DNA from: DAOMNN01 sp035443825
GTDB taxonomy: Bacteria > Pseudomonadota > Gammaproteobacteria > Burkholderiales > Rhodocyclaceae
Direction: 5' to 3'
DNA: 64,000 nucleotides
Assembly (NCBI GenBank): GCA_035443825.1
Contig: DAOMNN010000006.1
Coordinates: 1 to 64,000, forward strand
In this document: piece after piece, positions 61,126 through 64,000 of the stretch
Layout of the letters: each line of letters starts with the position of its first letter
Position numbering within the stretch: position 1 is the first letter of the stretch
The notes under the pieces: generated by a model
What the model was told of the DNA's origin: nothing
Seen by the model: only the letters and a program-made list of their open reading frames with translations
Database searches by the model: none
Translations under genes and position numbers: made by a program

Positions 61126-61797
61126 TCAGAGGTCGAGTCCGGTCTGCATCAGCTTGCGCAGCAGCGGCAGGGTGGCGGGTCGCTTGCATTCGAGCGCTGC
61201 GCGATCGATTGCATCCACTGCCGTGATCAGGCTTGGCATGTCACGTCGGCCGTGGCGCAGGATAAAATCGATCACGTCCTGCGGCAGATGCAGCCCCCTG
61301 CGTCGGGCGAGCGTGGCGATGATCGCGGCACGGGTCGCGTCGTCGAGCGGGCGTAGCTCGAACACCAGGCATTGGCCGATGCGGGTGCGCAGGTCCTCGC
61401 GCAGGCGCAGAGCGATCGGGGGCGCTGCGCCACAGAGCAGAAGGGTGACGTTGTCGAATCTGGCACGGTTGAAGGCATTGAATACTGCTGTTCGTCCGGC
61501 TTCGGACAGCGATTCGACATCGTCGATCGCAAGCAGATGTCCGGGCGCGCCCGGCAGCGTCTCGCCGATCGTGACACCCTCGAGATAGTGTGACGGCCGT
61601 CCGGCCTCGGCAGCAGCAGAAACTGCGGCGCGCAATAGATGCGTGCGCCCGCTTCCTGGGGGACCCCATAGATACACATGATCGTTGCCGCCGATAGCGT
61701 CCTGCAGTGCCTGCAGCAGGATCGCGTTCGCGCCGCTTACGAAGTTGGCGAAGGCAGGCGGCGCATCGGGTCGCAGGTCGAGCAGCATCTGCTTCAT
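61126..61797 (-). CDS. hda: DnaA regulatory inactivator Hda
   Basis: AAA+ protein of 223 aa that works with the clamp to hydrolyse ATP on DnaA. Walker A GPPGSGRT near residue 45, Walker B LLAIDDVE and RLREDLRTRIGQCLVF (arginine finger) fit Hda/DnaA. The gene overlaps the PerM-like gene (ATGA). Confidence 0.94.
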   Translation of the reverse strand: MKQMLLDLRPDAPPAFANFVSGANAILLQALQDAIGGNDHVYLWGPPGSGRTHLLRAAVSAAAEAGRPSHYLEGVTIGETLPGAPGHLLAIDDVESLSEAGRTAVFNAFNRARFDNVTLLLCGAAPPIALRLREDLRTRIGQCLVFELRPLDDATRAAIIATLARRRGLHLPQDVIDFILRHGRRDMPSLITAVDAIDRAALECKRPATLPLLRKLMQTGLDL

Positions 61798-62888
61798 CGT
61801 GGTTCGTCCTTCGGCGGGCCTTCGTCACCCAGGTAGAGTGCGCTGCCGAACCATTCGTTTCGGACTTCTCGCAGGCCGACCAGAATTGCGGCGCTGGCCG
61901 GCAGCGCGACAAGCATGCCGACAAAGCCGAACAACTGGCCGAAGGCCATCAGTGCGAAGATGACGGCAAGCGGATGAAGTCCGATGCGCTCGCCGACGAG
62001 ATAGGGCGTGAGCACATAGGTTTCCAGGAGTTGTCCGATGCCGAACACCACGCCGACCCCGATCAGCGGAGTCCAGCCTTCTCCCTGCAGCAGCGCGGCC
62101 AGAATGGCCAGGATCAGACCGCTGCCGAAGCCGACGAAGGGAATGAAGGCGAGCAGGCCGGTGATGACGCCGACCGGCAGGGCGAACTTGAGACCGGCCA
62201 GCCACAGGCCCAAGCTGTAGAACACGGCGAGAATCAGCATCACGGACAACTGGCCGCGCATAAACTCGGACAGGACCGAATCGATATCGCGCAGAATGCG
62301 CATCGTGCGTGACAGCATCGGACGCGGGATGATGGCTTGCAGACTGCCGGTAACGCGAGGCCATTCCTGCAACAGGTAGAACATCACGATCGGAATCAGT
62401 ATCAGGTTGGCGGCGACTGCAATCAGCGCGAGACCGCCCTCGCGCGCATGGCTGAGGATGGTCGGGATCAGGTCCTTGGCCGCTTCACGGTGCTCGGTGA
62501 CCCAGGCCTTGGCCGAGGCCACGTCGAGGTCAATCGTGATTCCCAGGCGGGCGCTCAGGAACGGCGCTATACGGTCGTTGAGCACCTCGATCAGTTCCGG
62601 CAGGCGCGCAATGAGCGTGACCGCCTCGCGATAGATCATGGGGGCGAAGATCAGGAACAGCAGCGCGATCAGCGCGCCCATTCCCAGGATCACGAGCAGC
62701 ACCGCCAATACGCGGGGCATGCGGCGCGCAACCATCCAGTTCACTGCCGGATCGCAGATGTAGGCGAACACGGCCGCTACGGCAAACGGCGTAAGGATCG
62801 GTGACAGGGCGTAGAACAGCACCAGCAGGGCGAGGCCCACGCCTGCCCAGACGGCTGTTTGCAGACGATCGGCGCGGGGGAGGTTCAT
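61794..62888 (-). CDS. AI-2E/PerM-type membrane transporter
   Basis: Membrane protein of 364 aa with about seven to eight helices. PFAVAAVFAYICDPAVNWM and YVLTPYLVGERIGLHPLAVIFALMAFGQLFGFVGMLVALPASAAILV are the family signatures. Members export autoinducer-2 or act as Na+/H+ antiporters; the substrate here is open. It precedes hda in one transcript and is divergent from purM. Confidence 0.88.
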   Translation of the reverse strand: MNLPRADRLQTAVWAGVGLALLVLFYALSPILTPFAVAAVFAYICDPAVNWMVARRMPRVLAVLLVILGMGALIALLFLIFAPMIYREAVTLIARLPELIEVLNDRIAPFLSARLGITIDLDVASAKAWVTEHREAAKDLIPTILSHAREGGLALIAVAANLILIPIVMFYLLQEWPRVTGSLQAIIPRPMLSRTMRILRDIDSVLSEFMRGQLSVMLILAVFYSLGLWLAGLKFALPVGVITGLLAFIPFVGFGSGLILAILAALLQGEGWTPLIGVGVVFGIGQLLETYVLTPYLVGERIGLHPLAVIFALMAFGQLFGFVGMLVALPASAAILVGLREVRNEWFGSALYLGDEGPPKDEPR

Positions 62889-63009
62889 TTCGAGTAAAAT
62901 TTCCGGCTTCAGTTGCGGTCCTGCAATGGACCGCGGAACCCGTTAATGTAGCCCCTCGGAGTTGCGCTCTCAAGGTTTCATCGCACTCCGGGCAATGTGA
63001 GGAAGAATC

Positions 63010-64000
63010 TTGAGTTCCCTGACTTATCGCGATGCCGGTGTCGATATCGAGGCCGGCGATGAACTGGTCGACCGCATCAAGCCACTCGCCAAACGCACCA
63101 TGCGCCCGGAGGTGATGGGGGGCATCGGTGGATTCGGCGCCCTGTTCGAGTTGTCGAAGAAGTTCCGTGAGCCGGTATTGGTGTCCGGTACCGACGGCGT
63201 GGGGACCAAGCTCAAGCTTGCCTTTCAGCTCGGCCGGCACGACACCGTTGGTCAGGACCTGGTTGCGATGAGCGTCAACGACATTCTCGTTCAGGGTGCG
63301 GAGCCGCTGTTCTTCCTGGACTATTTCGCGTGCGGCAAGCTCGATGTGGACACCGCGGCAGAGGTGGTGAAGGGGATCGCACAAGGGTGCGAACTGGCCG
63401 GTTGCGCGCTGATCGGTGGCGAGACGGCGGAAATGCCGGGAATGTATCCGGACGGCGAATACGACCTTGCGGGATTTGCCGTGGGCGCAGTCGAGAAGTC
63501 CGAGATCATCGACGGCTCGAAGATCATCCCGGGCGACGCCTTACTGGGTCTTGCGTCCAGCGGGGCGCACTCCAACGGCTACTCGCTGATCCGCAAGATC
63601 ATCGAACTCACTGCTCCCGATCTGGACGGCGATTTCCACGGTCGGCCGTTGCGCGAGGTCGTACTGGAACCGACCCGTATCTACGTCAAGCCGTTGTTGG
63701 CACTGATGAGCACCATGCCCGGCGTCGTCAAGGGCATGGCGCACATTACCGGTGGTGGTCTGACCGAAAACGTCCCACGCATTCTCGGCGAACACTTGAC
63801 GGCGCGCATCGACGCCGCGAGCTGGACGATTCCGCCGCTGTTCCGATGGCTACAGGAGGCCGGCAAAGTCGCCGATCAGGAGATGTACAAGGTCTTCAAT
63901 TGCGGCATCGGGATGGTTGTGGTGGTGGCACAGGAGCAGGTCGAGTCTGCGGCAAGGCTCCTCGAACAGGCCGGTGAAACCGTGTATCGCATCGGGTCTA
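63010..64000 (+). CDS. purM: Phosphoribosylformylglycinamidine cyclo-ligase, cut by the window end
   Basis: The frame has no stop before the window ends, so only about 330 residues are seen of about 350. It matches PurM: LTYRDAGVDIEAGDELV at the start, SGTDGVGTKLKLAF, GGETAEMPGMY and SSGAHSNGYSLIRKI later. It uses a TTG start at 63010 with GAGGAAG as ribosome site; no in-frame ATG exists near the 5' end. It makes aminoimidazole ribotide in purine synthesis. Confidence 0.93.
   Translation, partial: MSSLTYRDAGVDIEAGDELVDRIKPLAKRTMRPEVMGGIGGFGALFELSKKFREPVLVSGTDGVGTKLKLAFQLGRHDTVGQDLVAMSVNDILVQGAEPLFFLDYFACGKLDVDTAAEVVKGIAQGCELAGCALIGGETAEMPGMYPDGEYDLAGFAVGAVEKSEIIDGSKIIPGDALLGLASSGAHSNGYSLIRKIIELTAPDLDGDFHGRPLREVVLEPTRIYVKPLLALMSTMPGVVKGMAHITGGGLTENVPRILGEHLTARIDAASWTIPPLFRWLQEAGKVADQEMYKVFNCGIGMVVVVAQEQVESAARLLEQAGETVYRIGS

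Noticed and set aside
1..64000. CRISPR array, prophage or complete insertion sequence
   Set aside because: No regularly spaced direct repeats, no integrase, transposase or capsid genes were seen anywhere in the window; only the small MITE-like elements qualify as mobile DNA.

Overview
The window reads as chromosomal DNA of a GC-rich betaproteobacterium, most likely a member of the Rhodocyclales (Azoarcus/Aromatoleum/Thauera type). Supporting signs are the gene orders ilvI-ilvH-ilvC-pssA-leuA, rpsP-rimM-trmD-rplS, pepA-holC opposite lptFG, hda next to a PerM-type gene opposite purM, the sigma factor-DUF3619-DUF3106 cassette, and a complete mesophilic-type tungsten aldehyde oxidoreductase cluster. 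The assignment is by recognition of gene content and order, not by a database search.

Layout. 1-509: possible 3' end of a tRNA, its terminator, then about 460 bp with no recognisable gene. 510-5912: zinc metallopeptidase, DUF456 membrane protein, thioesterase, a receiver-like small protein, and a multi-PAS histidine kinase with its single-domain response regulator. 5961-17007 is the accessory heart of the window: a TonB receptor (YncD/PqqU-like) divergent from aorABC, then a MoaD-like gene, an unknown small gene and the membrane and ATPase parts of a tungstate-type ABC importer (the binding protein is not here), facing an OprC-like copper receptor with its DUF2946 partner. 17079-24550: LtaS/MdoB-type transferase with a methyltransferase, a two-component system, moaC, a BepA-like protease and tusA. 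24555-35343: valS, an InaA/Kdo-kinase-like gene, holC-pepA, lptFG and the rpsP-rimM-trmD-rplS operon. 35567-45558: a large unknown PilZ-like protein, YihY, WrbA, DUF2069, leuA with a Leu-rich leader peptide, pssA and ilvIHC. 45615-54217: sigma factor cassette, RDD protein, P-type ATPase, universal stress protein and pepN. 54341-64000: DUF4202, CBS protein, panBC, deoxynucleoside kinase, folK-pcnB, HAD hydrolase, hda, PerM-like exporter and the 5' part of purM.

How parts work together. AorA (four Fe-S clusters), AorB (tungstopterin) and AorC (FAD/NAD) would oxidise aldehydes to acids and pass electrons to NAD. TupBC would supply tungstate; the MoaD-like protein, MoaC and possibly TusA would serve pterin-cofactor assembly. 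A hairpin between aorB and aorC may lower AorC relative to AorAB. Most of the remainder is core metabolism.

Items of special interest are the leucine leader upstream of leuA, a 164-bp MITE-like element between the HAD hydrolase gene and pcnB with an internally deleted relative near valS, the unknown 102-aa gene of the aor cluster, an orphan start-less reading frame after the second two-component system, and a 34-bp perfect palindrome near panC.
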